From assembly GCA_018302785.1 (NCBI GenBank), contig JAGVZF010000034.1, forward strand, positions 1 through 57,417: a stretch of DNA of 57,417 bases, read 5' to 3'. Source of the stretch: Candidatus Woesearchaeota archaeon. Lineage in GTDB: Archaea > Nanobdellota > Nanobdellia > SCGC-AAA011-G17 > JAGVZF01. A program made the translations under genes and the position numbers. The notes under the pieces were generated by a model. It searched no databases and had not been told where the DNA came from. It saw nothing but the letters and a program-made list of their open reading frames with translations. How positions within the stretch are numbered: position 1 is the stretch's first letter; every line of letters begins with the position of its first letter. Of the stretch, positions 44,290 to 53,329 are shown one piece after another.

Positions 44290-44325
44290 TAAGGTAGGAA
44301 TTATTCATACCAACAGAAGTTAACC

Positions 44326-45705
44326 ATGAAAACACTATTTATATATTGGAAACACCCAATAGAGCCTTTAGGTATTATGTATTTATCTGCAGCCCTTAAA
44401 GAAGCAGGACACAAAACCAAACTAGTTGCAATTGGTAAAGATAACATAGAAGAAGTAGTAATGTCATTTAAACCAGATATTATTGCTGCCAGTATTATGA
44501 CTGGGAGCCAAGGAGAATTCATTAATCTAATTAATTCATTAAAAAAAAAGCATGATTTCTTTGCAGTAATGGGGGGTATACATCCTACTTTCTATCCAGA
44601 TGAAATAAAAGCAGAAGGTCTAGACTGTGTTATTCTTGGGGAAGCAGAAGAAGCATTAGTTGAATTAGCTAATAGCATTGAAAATAAAGAAAACCTCACA
44701 AAAATACCAAATATTTGGGTAAAAATAAAAGGCAAAGTATTCAAAAATGAGAAAAGGCCTCTTGAACAACATTTAGACAAATTACCTTTTGCTGATAGAG
44801 AAATTGTTTATGAACATGAATATTGGAAAAGTCAACCAATAAGACATTTTATAGCAGGAAGAGGTTGTCCATACAAATGCACATATTGTTTTAATCACGC
44901 GATGGTAAAAGAATATAAAGGAAATGGTAATTGGGTGAGATGGAGATCTGTTGATAAAGTAATTGAAGAAATTAAAGACGTACTAGAAAAATATGGTGGG
45001 GAAATGGTTTACTTTCAAGATGATACTTTTATATTAAATAGACAATGGCTGAATGAATTTTGCGAAAAATATCCAAAATCCATTAATAAACCGTTTCATT
45101 GTCATATAAGAGCCAATTTAGTAGATGAAGATATGGCAAAAAACCTTGGAAAAGCAGGTTGTTACTCAGTACATATGGCAATAGAAGCAGGCAATGATCA
45201 TATTAGAAATGACATATTAAAGAGAGAAATGTCAGATGAACAAATATTAAATGCTGCAAAATTCTTAAGAAAATATCAAATAAGAATTATGATGCAAAAC
45301 ATGATAGGATTGCCAACAGGTTCATTCAAAAATGATTTAGAAACCCTAAAAATAAATATGAAATGCAAGCCTACGTATGCATGGTGTTCAATATTCCAAC
45401 CATATCCAGGACTAGAATTAACAGAATTTGCAGCAGGAAAAAAATTATTAGAAGGAGACTATAAAGATATTACAACAAAATTCTTTGAAACAACAATTTT
45501 GAAAACTTACGATAAAAAGAAAGTATCAAACCTCCAAAAATGGTTTGCAATATGCGTTGATTTCCCCTTGATATATTATACAGGATTACTTCACTTGTTT
45601 GTAAATATGCCACGAAACAACTATACTCAAAAATTCTTTAACTGGGCATATGAAAAACATAGAAGTTGGAGAGATAATCACTTGTATGGCCTAAAACTAA
45701 ACTAG
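44326..45705 (+). CDS. B12-binding-domain radical SAM protein
   Basis: The 459-residue protein has an N-terminal cobalamin-binding-type Rossmann domain (residues 1-135: PLGIMYLSAALKEAGH, VMGGIHPTFYPDE, VILGEAEEALVEL) without the DxHxxG base-off motif. The radical SAM core follows with CPYKCTYC (C181, C185, C188), then a C-terminal helical region. Members include methylases and cyclases for lipids, cofactors and antibiotics. Between sugar genes it could C-methylate a sugar or lipid carrier. This is inference. Confidence 0.85.
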   Translation: MKTLFIYWKHPIEPLGIMYLSAALKEAGHKTKLVAIGKDNIEEVVMSFKPDIIAASIMTGSQGEFINLINSLKKKHDFFAVMGGIHPTFYPDEIKAEGLDCVILGEAEEALVELANSIENKENLTKIPNIWVKIKGKVFKNEKRPLEQHLDKLPFADREIVYEHEYWKSQPIRHFIAGRGCPYKCTYCFNHAMVKEYKGNGNWVRWRSVDKVIEEIKDVLEKYGGEMVYFQDDTFILNRQWLNEFCEKYPKSINKPFHCHIRANLVDEDMAKNLGKAGCYSVHMAIEAGNDHIRNDILKREMSDEQILNAAKFLRKYQIRIMMQNMIGLPTGSFKNDLETLKINMKCKPTYAWCSIFQPYPGLELTEFAAGKKLLEGDYKDITTKFFETTILKTYDKKKVSNLQKWFAICVDFPLIYYTGLLHLFVNMPRNNYTQKFFNWAYEKHRSWRDNHLYGLKLN

Positions 45706-45707
45706 TA

Positions 45708-45719
45708 GTTTTATAAATT
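45708..45719 (+). promoter_or_regulatory. TATA box of GT2 gene
   Basis: GTTTTATAAATT is centred about 26 bp before the ATG at 45739. The leaderless spacing recurs. Confidence 0.55.
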
Positions 45720-45738
45720 TTACCTCTATTAAATAACT

Positions 45739-46635
45739 ATGATATCTATTATAATTACTTCTTATAAAGAGCCCCACACAGTAGGAAGGGCAATTGAAGC
45801 TATTATAAATCAAAACATTAAAGAAAAATATGAATTGATTTGTGCATCTCCAGATGAAGAAACAGCAAAAGTTGTTAAGACATACTCAAAATTAGATAGT
45901 AGAATTAAGTATTTTAAAGATCCTGGCAAAGGAAAAATGTTAGCACTCAACTTGCTTTTTAAAAAAATAAAAAGCGATATTATCATTTTAACTGACGGTG
46001 ACGTTTATCTATCTAATAATAGCGTTAGTGAAATAATTAAAGCATTTAGTAATAAAAGCGTTGGCTGTGTTGCAGGCAGGCCAGTTTCAATTGACAATAA
46101 AAAACAACTACTAGGATATTGGAGCCATTTGCTTACTCATGGTGCTCATTTAGCAAGATTAAAGAGGCATAAAAACTCCCAGTATTTCACTTGTTCTGGA
46201 TATCTTTTTGGATTTAGAAATGGGCTAATTAAAGAATTTCCAAGAAGTGTACCAGAAGACGCTGTAATACCATATATAGTACTTAAGAAAGGATACAAAT
46301 TGTCATACGCCCAAGAAGCAAAGGTCTTTGTAAGTTATCCAAAAAACATAATAGATTGGATTAAACAAAAGAAGAGAATTAATAAGGCATATCACAATAT
46401 CTATAGCATGATTATAGAAGGTGATAAAATTCCAAAAATGAAATCTATGAGAAATGAAATTATAGAAGGCACTATTATTGCTTTAAGTTATCCAAAAAAC
46501 ATAAGAGAATTTTTTTACACTTTAGCTTTATTTCCATTTAGACTTTTCGTGTGGTCCCAGTCTTTTTTTGATCATTATATTATTAGCAAAAAACACACAG
46601 ATGCTTGGGACCAAATAAAAAGCACCAAAACCTGA
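45739..46635 (+). CDS. GT2-family glycosyltransferase
   Basis: The 298-residue GT-A enzyme has the nucleotide-binding start SIIITSYKEPHTVGRAIEA, the DxD-type metal site TDGDVY near residue 96, and the acceptor-side region PEDAVIPYIVLKKGY with an ED pair. A C-terminal hydrophobic stretch (FFYTLALFPFRLFVW) may lie on the membrane. It precedes gmhA and hldE but has its own promoter. Donor unknown. Confidence 0.85.
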   Translation: MISIIITSYKEPHTVGRAIEAIINQNIKEKYELICASPDEETAKVVKTYSKLDSRIKYFKDPGKGKMLALNLLFKKIKSDIIILTDGDVYLSNNSVSEIIKAFSNKSVGCVAGRPVSIDNKKQLLGYWSHLLTHGAHLARLKRHKNSQYFTCSGYLFGFRNGLIKEFPRSVPEDAVIPYIVLKKGYKLSYAQEAKVFVSYPKNIIDWIKQKKRINKAYHNIYSMIIEGDKIPKMKSMRNEIIEGTIIALSYPKNIREFFYTLALFPFRLFVWSQSFFDHYIISKKHTDAWDQIKSTKT

Positions 46636-46656
46636 TAACAGCAAAAGAAAAATTTG

Positions 46657-46667
46657 TTTATATATAT
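46657..46667 (+). promoter_or_regulatory. TATA box of gmhA
   Basis: TTTATATATAT lies about 20-25 bp before the ATG at 46682, slightly closer than usual but the only candidate. Confidence 0.45.
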
Positions 46668-46681
46668 TTTAAATAGAAATA

Positions 46682-47287
46682 ATGGAAAATTCTGAAGAAA
46701 CAAACATACTTGAGAAGTACATAGATAATGTAGGGACAATTTTACAAGAATTAAAAAAATACAATAACGAAGTAAATCAAGCATCTGACAAAATAATACA
46801 TGCCTTAGAGAAAGGCAACAAGGTATTTATTTGTGGTAATGGGGGGAGCAATTGTGACACGCAACACATATCAGCAGAACTTACAGGTAGATTTCTAGAT
46901 GGTAGAGAAAGAAAAGGACTAGCTGCAATTGCCCTACCAACTTCTCTAGCAGCAGTTACAGCCATAGCAAATGATTATGGTTATGAATTTGTTTTTGAAA
47001 GAGAACTTCAATCTCTCTCCAATCCAGGAGATATTTTAATTGGTATATCAACAAGCGGAAATTCTACAAATGTCCTTAATGCAATAAAATATGCTAAAAA
47101 TAATAACATATATGTAATAAGTATCTTAGGTAAAACTGGGGGTAAAATAAAAGGACTTTCAGATATAGAATTTGTTGTTCCATCAAAAGAAACAGGTGTT
47201 ATTCAAATAGTACACTCAATTATATATCATGCTATATGCGATAAAATAGATGAATATTTCGTTAATAAAAATCAACCTAAGCAATAG
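46682..47287 (+). CDS. gmhA: Sedoheptulose-7-phosphate isomerase (GmhA)
   Basis: The 201-residue SIS-domain enzyme turns sedoheptulose-7-phosphate into D-glycero-D-manno-heptose-7-phosphate. Sequence signs are ICGNGGSNCDTQHISAELTGRF (normally GGSAADAQH), the phosphate loop GISTSGNSTNVL, and the C-terminal QIVHSIIYHAICD with the His and Gln of the active site. The metal-site H and E are kept. It lies 42 bases before hldE, the next enzyme, so a pathway link is strong. A GmhA in an archaeon is uncommon. Confidence 0.9.
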   Translation: MENSEETNILEKYIDNVGTILQELKKYNNEVNQASDKIIHALEKGNKVFICGNGGSNCDTQHISAELTGRFLDGRERKGLAAIALPTSLAAVTAIANDYGYEFVFERELQSLSNPGDILIGISTSGNSTNVLNAIKYAKNNNIYVISILGKTGGKIKGLSDIEFVVPSKETGVIQIVHSIIYHAICDKIDEYFVNKNQPKQ

Positions 47288-47298
47288 ATTTATAAGTA
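47287..47298 (+). promoter_or_regulatory. TATA box of hldE
   Basis: GATTTATAAGTA overlaps the end of gmhA and lies about 36 bp before the hldE ATG. A leader of about ten bases with AAGATAAG is implied. Co-transcription with gmhA remains possible. Confidence 0.45.
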
Positions 47299-47328
47299 TT
47301 TTTCTAACAACTATTATCGAAGATAAGA

Positions 47329-48771
47329 ATGAAAACCACAATTGAAATAGTAAAGGATTTTGCTCATAAAAAAATAATGGTTATTGGAGATCTGATGTTA
47401 GATAGATATTTATTTGGAGAAGTTTCAAGAATATCCCCAGAAGCACCAATACAAATATTAAACGCACAATATAAGAAATATGCTCCTGGTGGTGCTGCTA
47501 ATTGTGCAGTAAACGCGTCAGCGCTTGGTGCAAAAACATCTATTTATGGAATTACTGGCGATGACCCAAATGGAAGAAAATTAGAATTATTGCTAAAAAA
47601 ACATAATATAGATACAAGTAATATAATATTTACTAAGAAATGCAAAACTATTGTTAAAGAAAGAATTGTATCTAATAATCAACAACTATTAAGAATAGAC
47701 TTTGAGGAACTTAATAGCTATAAGGGCATATCAAAAGATAAATTAATATTTGACATAAAAAAAGACATAAAAAAATTTGATGCTATCCTTGTCTCAGATT
47801 ATGCAAAAGGTCTAATAAATGTTGAAATTATGGAAACAATAAAAAACTCAAAAAAAGAATTTACTCCAATTATAGTAGACCCAAGACCTAAAAATAAAGA
47901 ATTATTTAAAAACGTTACTCTTATAAAACCAAATTTAAAAGAAGCTATGGAAATGTCTCCAAATAATAAATCTGTATATGATATAGGAATATTTTTGGCA
48001 AAAGAACTAAATTCAAATGTTTTAATTAGCAGAGGATCTGAAGGGATGTCCCTATTCTCAAAAGATTTAACTTATAAAGATATTCCAACTGAAGCAAAAG
48101 AAGTAAGAGATGTTTCTGGAGCAGGAGACACAGTAACTTCAACACTTGCATTAGCAATATGTGCAGGAGCTACACTAAATCAAGCTGCTATACTGGCAAA
48201 CCAAGCCGCAAGTATAGTAGTATCAAAATTCGGAACTGCAACAGTAACTCAAAAAGAATTATTAAGTTTAATTTCAACAGAAAATAAGAAAGTAAAAGAC
48301 TTAAATCAATTAAAAGAAATTATTAAAGACTATAAAAAAAGACATAAAAAAATCGTATTTACAAATGGTTGTTTTGATATATTACATCCAGGACATACAA
48401 AATTTTTATCAGAATCTAAGAAATTAGGAGACATCTTAGTAGTAGCCTTAAACAGTGATGAATCCGTTAGAAAATTAAAAGGAACTGGTAGACCAGTAAT
48501 TTCAGAAAAAGAAAGAGCTGAAGTAATATCTTCACTTGAATCAGTTGATTATGTAACTATATTTAAAGAAACTGAACCTTATAAAGTGATATCAGCCCTA
48601 AAACCAGACATTTACACAAAAGGAAAAGTATATTCTATGTCAGAACTTCCTAAAAATGAACTTAAGTCAATAAAAAGTACAAATTGCAAAGTAGTATTTA
48701 TTCCAAAAAAAGAAAATTTTTCTACAACAAATATTTTACAAAAAGTAAATAATTCAAAAAATGGAATCTGA
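47329..48771 (+). CDS. hldE: Bifunctional heptose kinase/adenylyltransferase (HldE)
   Basis: The 480-residue protein is full length. The N-terminal PfkB-type kinase (residues 1-310) has MVIGDLMLDRYLFGEV, YAPGGAANCAVNA and the catalytic DVSGAGDTV. The C-terminal cytidylyltransferase-like domain (about 330-480) has TNGCFDILHPGHTKFL with the HxGH motif. It phosphorylates heptose-7-phosphate at C1 and, after a phosphatase step, adds AMP to give ADP-heptose. The GmhB phosphatase and HldD epimerase are not seen in the window. Both halves are intact, supporting real ADP-heptose production. Confidence 0.9.
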   Translation: MKTTIEIVKDFAHKKIMVIGDLMLDRYLFGEVSRISPEAPIQILNAQYKKYAPGGAANCAVNASALGAKTSIYGITGDDPNGRKLELLLKKHNIDTSNIIFTKKCKTIVKERIVSNNQQLLRIDFEELNSYKGISKDKLIFDIKKDIKKFDAILVSDYAKGLINVEIMETIKNSKKEFTPIIVDPRPKNKELFKNVTLIKPNLKEAMEMSPNNKSVYDIGIFLAKELNSNVLISRGSEGMSLFSKDLTYKDIPTEAKEVRDVSGAGDTVTSTLALAICAGATLNQAAILANQAASIVVSKFGTATVTQKELLSLISTENKKVKDLNQLKEIIKDYKKRHKKIVFTNGCFDILHPGHTKFLSESKKLGDILVVALNSDESVRKLKGTGRPVISEKERAEVISSLESVDYVTIFKETEPYKVISALKPDIYTKGKVYSMSELPKNELKSIKSTNCKVVFIPKKENFSTTNILQKVNNSKNGI

Positions 48772-50323
48772 AGACCAAAATGAAAAACAAAACACGAATG
48801 ATATAACTACAAAGGAAACTAAAGTCGTAAGTAACAATAAAGGATATTTAGCATTATATATAATTATTGCAATATTGATTTTTGCATTTATTCTAAGAAC
48901 ATATTACTTCATAGAAACAAAAGATCAATTAGTATGGTGGGATGAAGCAGAATATCTTGTAAAGGCAAAGTCAATTGCCCTAGGTACATCAGATCAAGGT
49001 TGGAATCCATTAAGAGAATTATTCATGTCATTTTTTTGGGCATTTTTTTATAAATTAGGTGCAACAGAAACTATAATTAGAATAAGTTCATTAATTATAT
49101 CAATCTTGTCAATATTTCTAACTTATTTAGTAGGAAAAGAAATATTTAACAAATACGTCGGATTAATTGCAGCATTTATTATGGCAATTTTAAACCAGCA
49201 TATATTTTTTAGTCTCAGAATGTTGATAGATATTCCTGCTTCTGTATTTTGGTTATCATCAATCTACTTCTTCTGGAAAGGTTATGTAAAAGAGAATAAA
49301 CCAAAATACTTAATTTTATCAGGAGTATTTTTAGCAATTGGTTTTCTTGCTCATTATTCACTTTTATTCCTATTTATTGCTTATGCATTATTTATATTAA
49401 TCACTAAAAATATTAAATTTGTAAAAGACAAAAATATTTGGCTAACATTAGTAACAATAATAATTCTAGTGAGTCCATATATAATATGGTCATTAATAAA
49501 ATATAAAACCCCCCTTCCAAGATATGCTGCAGCATTTGTAAGCGCAGAAACATCAAAATTTACACTTTCTGCATGGGATGTATACATTAAATATCTACCA
49601 CTACATCTTGATATTTTATTATTGCTTATTTTTATAGTAGGTTTAATCTTAATATTAATAAACGTATTATTAAGTCTTGATTTTATAATAAAAGGAAAAG
49701 AAAACTCAACATATAAATATTTATATACTTTACTATGGATTATTGTTCCATTTTTTATTTATACTTATGCAAGTATTGAAGGTGGAGGATATGCAGAACC
49801 AAGGTATTTAATATTAATGCTACCGCAAATAAGTATAATTGCTGCACTAGGACTAGAAAAACTTTATAATTTAATAAAATCAAAAAACAAACTAATTGCT
49901 ATAGCGGCAGTTTTATTAATATTAATATTTTCAATATTTATACAAATTAGAGCTGCAGATTCATTAATCAAGAGTAAATTAGGACTACAGCTTCAAGAAT
50001 TTAAAAATGCTGCTTTTTATGTTAAAGAAAACACAAATAAAAAAGACACCGTAATCATAAATAGCATGCAAATGGAATTATCTTATTACTCAGAAAGAAG
50101 AATACTAGGCTTTGGATTAAATGAAACTACCCTTTTATCTTCGATTAAAAATCAAAATGCTAAATATATCTTGCTAAATGCCCTATATCCATCAGAGCAA
50201 TGGATGTACGAATTTCCATCAAAACATCAAGATATATTAGAACTAGAACAAGCATATTTTGCAGATAAAGAAAAAACACAGCCCATTGCAGCAATATACA
50301 AAATAAAATCTACGAATCCTTAA
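48761..50323 (+). CDS. GT39/ArnT-like membrane glycosyltransferase
   Basis: The 520-residue protein has about ten to twelve membrane helices and the early extracytoplasmic motif WWDEAEYLVKAKSIALG with the acidic pair typical of dolichyl-phosphate-dependent GT-C enzymes. SLRMLIDIPASVFWL fits the family. A soluble C-terminal end contains YYSERRILGFG. It would use a lipid-phosphate sugar, such as one made by the Alg5/DPM-like enzyme at 51316, to decorate glycans or proteins outside. It overlaps hldE by 11 bases and the convergent GT9 gene by 14. Confidence 0.8.
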   Translation: MESEDQNEKQNTNDITTKETKVVSNNKGYLALYIIIAILIFAFILRTYYFIETKDQLVWWDEAEYLVKAKSIALGTSDQGWNPLRELFMSFFWAFFYKLGATETIIRISSLIISILSIFLTYLVGKEIFNKYVGLIAAFIMAILNQHIFFSLRMLIDIPASVFWLSSIYFFWKGYVKENKPKYLILSGVFLAIGFLAHYSLLFLFIAYALFILITKNIKFVKDKNIWLTLVTIIILVSPYIIWSLIKYKTPLPRYAAAFVSAETSKFTLSAWDVYIKYLPLHLDILLLLIFIVGLILILINVLLSLDFIIKGKENSTYKYLYTLLWIIVPFFIYTYASIEGGGYAEPRYLILMLPQISIIAALGLEKLYNLIKSKNKLIAIAAVLLILIFSIFIQIRAADSLIKSKLGLQLQEFKNAAFYVKENTNKKDTVIINSMQMELSYYSERRILGFGLNETTLLSSIKNQNAKYILLNALYPSEQWMYEFPSKHQDILELEQAYFADKEKTQPIAAIYKIKSTNP

Positions 50324-51319
50324 TTACTGACTTTAAAGAATTTACAACCTTCATAATATCTATAAACTTTAAACAGTTATAATGCTCAAATCTACATTCT
50401 AATTTATTACCAACCATGTAACATGGTCTACAAAACAATGGTAAGTACACTACAATATTTTTGTTTCCAGTAGGAGCAGTTCTAATAGGATCATTAGGAC
50501 CCTCTATAACTACAGTAGGAACGTTAACAGCTGAAGCTATATTCATTAATCCAGTATCATTAGTCAAAAATGCATCACATTTAGATATTATAGCAGCTGT
50601 ATCTAATGTATTGGCTTCATTAACAATATAAGAATTATTTACTCTATTTTTTATGTAATCCTTTAACTCTTTTTCATTTGACCCGCCAAATAAAAGAAAT
50701 TTGCCTTTCATATCTTTAGATAACAAATTAGCAGTTTCTACAAAATTATCTTTATTCCATCTCTTATTTATCATTCCAGCTTGCTCACTAGATCCAGCAT
50801 GTATCCCGATTATCTTATCATTCTTAGATATTTTATTAATTCTAAAGAATTCATTTGCATAATCCATATTTTCAGGTGCTAAACATAAATCTAATTTCTT
50901 ATCAAACTTATTTTCTTTTATGCCAATTAAAGAGATTAATCTTAAATTCTCATCAATCTCATGGACATTTCTGTCTAATGGTATTCTTTTTGTAAATAAA
51001 AAACTAATTTTACTACCGCAAAGGAAACTTACCCCAGTGTAATAATAATTATTAGCTGGATAAGGCATAACAGAGATATCATATTTATTTCTCCTTAATT
51101 TTAATACAAATAAAAATGATTTAATATATCCATTTTTCTGGAATTCCCATAAAATTAATTTATCTATATTAGGGTTATCCTTCAATATTTCCATTACAGA
51201 TTTATACATAACTAAAACAGTAATTCTGCATTAGGAAATGATTTTCTAATAGCTCTTAAAGTAGGAGTAAATAATAAAGCATTTCCTAATCCTGGTAACA
51301 AATGTATTAATATTTTCAT
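50310..51319 (-). pseudogene. GT9-family glycosyltransferase gene with a frameshift
   Basis: Two frames make one GT9 protein. The first (51319-51212) gives MKILIHLLPGLGNALLFTPT and on to NAELLF, then a TAG. The second (from ATG 51209) continues MYKSVMEILKDNPN and runs to 50310 with IIGIHAGSS and AFLTNDTGLMNIASA. Adding one T to the T4 run at 51217-51214 joins them as AELLFLVMYKS, the normal GT9 sequence. The start overlaps the upstream GT2 stop (ATGA), so the gene began as an intact coupled unit. It is either a sequencing error, phase variation, or a recent pseudogene. A shortened second-frame protein could still be made but would lack the N-terminal strand. Confidence 0.82.
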
Positions 51320-52077
51320 TTTCTAAAAAAATTATCGTGAATTTTATCATATGCTTTAACAACAAATATAAATCTAGAATAAATTAACCTTAATCTTATC
51401 ATAGATAAAAACATTTGCCATGATGTCTTTGCAACTTTTAATTTAGATCCTTCTTGATCATACCATGTAGTAGGAATCTCAATAACCTTAAAATCTTTTT
51501 TCCTTAACAAATATAATAGATCAACATCAAATCCCCATTGAGTTATACCTAAATCGTTTACAACAGATTTAACTGCTTTATTAGAAAATAATTTAGCGCC
51601 ACATTGAGTGTCTCTAATATTAATTCCAAATAAAATTCTTATAAGTAAATTAAAAGCTCTACTAGCAACTCTTCTTTGTAAGGGTTGTTTTCTATTGATT
51701 ATAGCTCCATTAATCCATCTTGATGCAACAATTCCATCAAAATTCTTCAATTTAACAATTAAATCATAATAAGCATCAGGCACAGTAGCCATATCAGCAT
51801 CAACAAATCCTATCAAATCTCCATTAACTCTCTTAAAACCTTCTATAATTGCACCACCCTTACCAATTTTTCCAGAGACATTTACATATTTAATTTGTTT
51901 ATATTGTCTAGATATTTTATCTACAACACCTATTGTGTTATCATTACTTCCATTTATAACTACAAATATTTCAAAGTCTTTACTATAGATTCTATTAAAA
52001 TAGTCATAATAACTAATAAGTGTATTTTCTATTCTCTTTTCTTCATTATAAGCTGGTATTACTATTGAAAGTTTCAT
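51316..52077 (-). CDS. GT2 enzyme of Alg5/DPM type (polyprenyl-phosphate sugar synthase)
   Basis: The 253-residue enzyme loads a hexose on a polyprenyl phosphate at the inner membrane face. The sequence shows IVIPAYNEEKRIENTL, DADMATVPDAYY (DxD), SRWINGAIINRKQPLQRR, RDTQCGAKLF and TQWGFDVDLLYL, all close to dolichyl-phosphate glucose synthases. No membrane anchor is obvious. It overlaps the upstream flippase gene by 32 bases and the following GT9 gene by four, so they form an operon. Possible donor maker for the GT39-like enzyme at 48761. Confidence 0.88.
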   Translation of the reverse strand: MKLSIVIPAYNEEKRIENTLISYYDYFNRIYSKDFEIFVVINGSNDNTIGVVDKISRQYKQIKYVNVSGKIGKGGAIIEGFKRVNGDLIGFVDADMATVPDAYYDLIVKLKNFDGIVASRWINGAIINRKQPLQRRVASRAFNLLIRILFGINIRDTQCGAKLFSNKAVKSVVNDLGITQWGFDVDLLYLLRKKDFKVIEIPTTWYDQEGSKLKVAKTSWQMFLSMIRLRLIYSRFIFVVKAYDKIHDNFFRK

Positions 52078-53326
52078 TTTTGTTGCTCAACATTGTATAG
52101 ATAAACATTAAAATAAATAATGCCAATGATAAATAAAATAAGACATTTACAACTTGACTTATTGATTGATGATAAATATAAAGTAATACAATTTCAATTA
52201 TATTAAACAATAACAAAATATAAATAAATGATTTTTTACGTAAGGACAAATTATAAAATATTAAAACGTAAATTAATGATAGTAAACTCATAAAAACTGC
52301 AAATTTTCCAAGTAAAGGAACAATATTCAAATATTCTTTACCGAATAATAAGTTTACTGTAAAACCTGGGAAAAAATAATAAAACAAAACAGAAACAAAG
52401 CAAAATAAGAATACTATTAATAAAGACTTAAGTAATATATTTCTAGTTCCAATCTTTTTAGAATTAAGTTCAATTACCTTAGGGAACATAACATAAACAA
52501 TAGAAATAGATCCAAAATACACTACTTTTCCTAACATTGCCAGCGCAGCATAATATCCGGCTTCAATATTATTAAAGAAATGTTTAACTAAAAAGATGTC
52601 TAAACTAAACATCAAAGTAATACTCATCATAGCAATCAATACAGGTATTGAATAATCAAATATATCCCTAGTTTTATACATCTTTTCACCCTTCCCAATA
52701 TACAATCTTAATGTAATCAAAGTCAACAAGAAAGGAATTAAATATGATAGTATAATAGCAAACATAGCCCCTTTAACAGCAAATCCTATTAATACTAAAA
52801 CTAATCCGAAAGTTAGCTTAACAAATCCTTGTATTATCATACTATATCCTAAAGATTTAAAAAATTGTAGACCTTGCATTATTCCCCATGTAACTGCTAA
52901 TAATAGGGAAACAATAAACAAAAATCCAGATAATACAATTAAACTAATTTCATCTATTTTGAGAAAGTTAGCAATAAACTTAGAAAACAAAATATAAATT
53001 ATAAAAATTATAAGACTATAAATAAAAATTTTCTTTAAAGAAGAAGTCAAAAGACGTTTTATCGCTTCCCTATTATTATTAGCTATTAATTGTGATGTAA
53101 AATTTGCAATTGTAGTTTGTATTGTATTAAATGGCACATTAATAATATATAATATTGTTAACAAAGCCCCTAATACACCATAAGAAGCAGGTCCTAAAAT
53201 TCTACCAACAAAGAAATGAAAAAAATAGCCAGCAGCATTAGTAATTAAAGAACAAACAAAAATAAAAATACTATATTTATAAAAATTATCCTTACTTTTT
53301 TCCTTTATATTATTCATAAATTTCAT
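52046..53326 (-). CDS. Wzx-type flippase, polysaccharide biosynthesis family
   Basis: The 426-residue protein has about twelve membrane helices in the MATE/MVF-like fold. It begins with FFHFFVGRILGPASYGVLGALLT, the family signature, and has KHFFNNIEAGYYAALAMLGK in the middle. It should move lipid-linked glycans across the membrane for AglB. It is shorter than the second flippase at 54466, so the two may serve different lipids. The start could be M1 or M4. It lies three bases from the GPT gene and overlaps the GT2 gene. Confidence 0.85.
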   Translation of the reverse strand: MKFMNNIKEKSKDNFYKYSIFIFVCSLITNAAGYFFHFFVGRILGPASYGVLGALLTILYIINVPFNTIQTTIANFTSQLIANNNREAIKRLLTSSLKKIFIYSLIIFIIYILFSKFIANFLKIDEISLIVLSGFLFIVSLLLAVTWGIMQGLQFFKSLGYSMIIQGFVKLTFGLVLVLIGFAVKGAMFAIILSYLIPFLLTLITLRLYIGKGEKMYKTRDIFDYSIPVLIAMMSITLMFSLDIFLVKHFFNNIEAGYYAALAMLGKVVYFGSISIVYVMFPKVIELNSKKIGTRNILLKSLLIVFLFCFVSVLFYYFFPGFTVNLLFGKEYLNIVPLLGKFAVFMSLLSLIYVLIFYNLSLRKKSFIYILLLFNIIEIVLLYIYHQSISQVVNVLFYLSLALFILMFIYTMLSNKNETFNSNTSL

Positions 53327-53329
53327 AAA

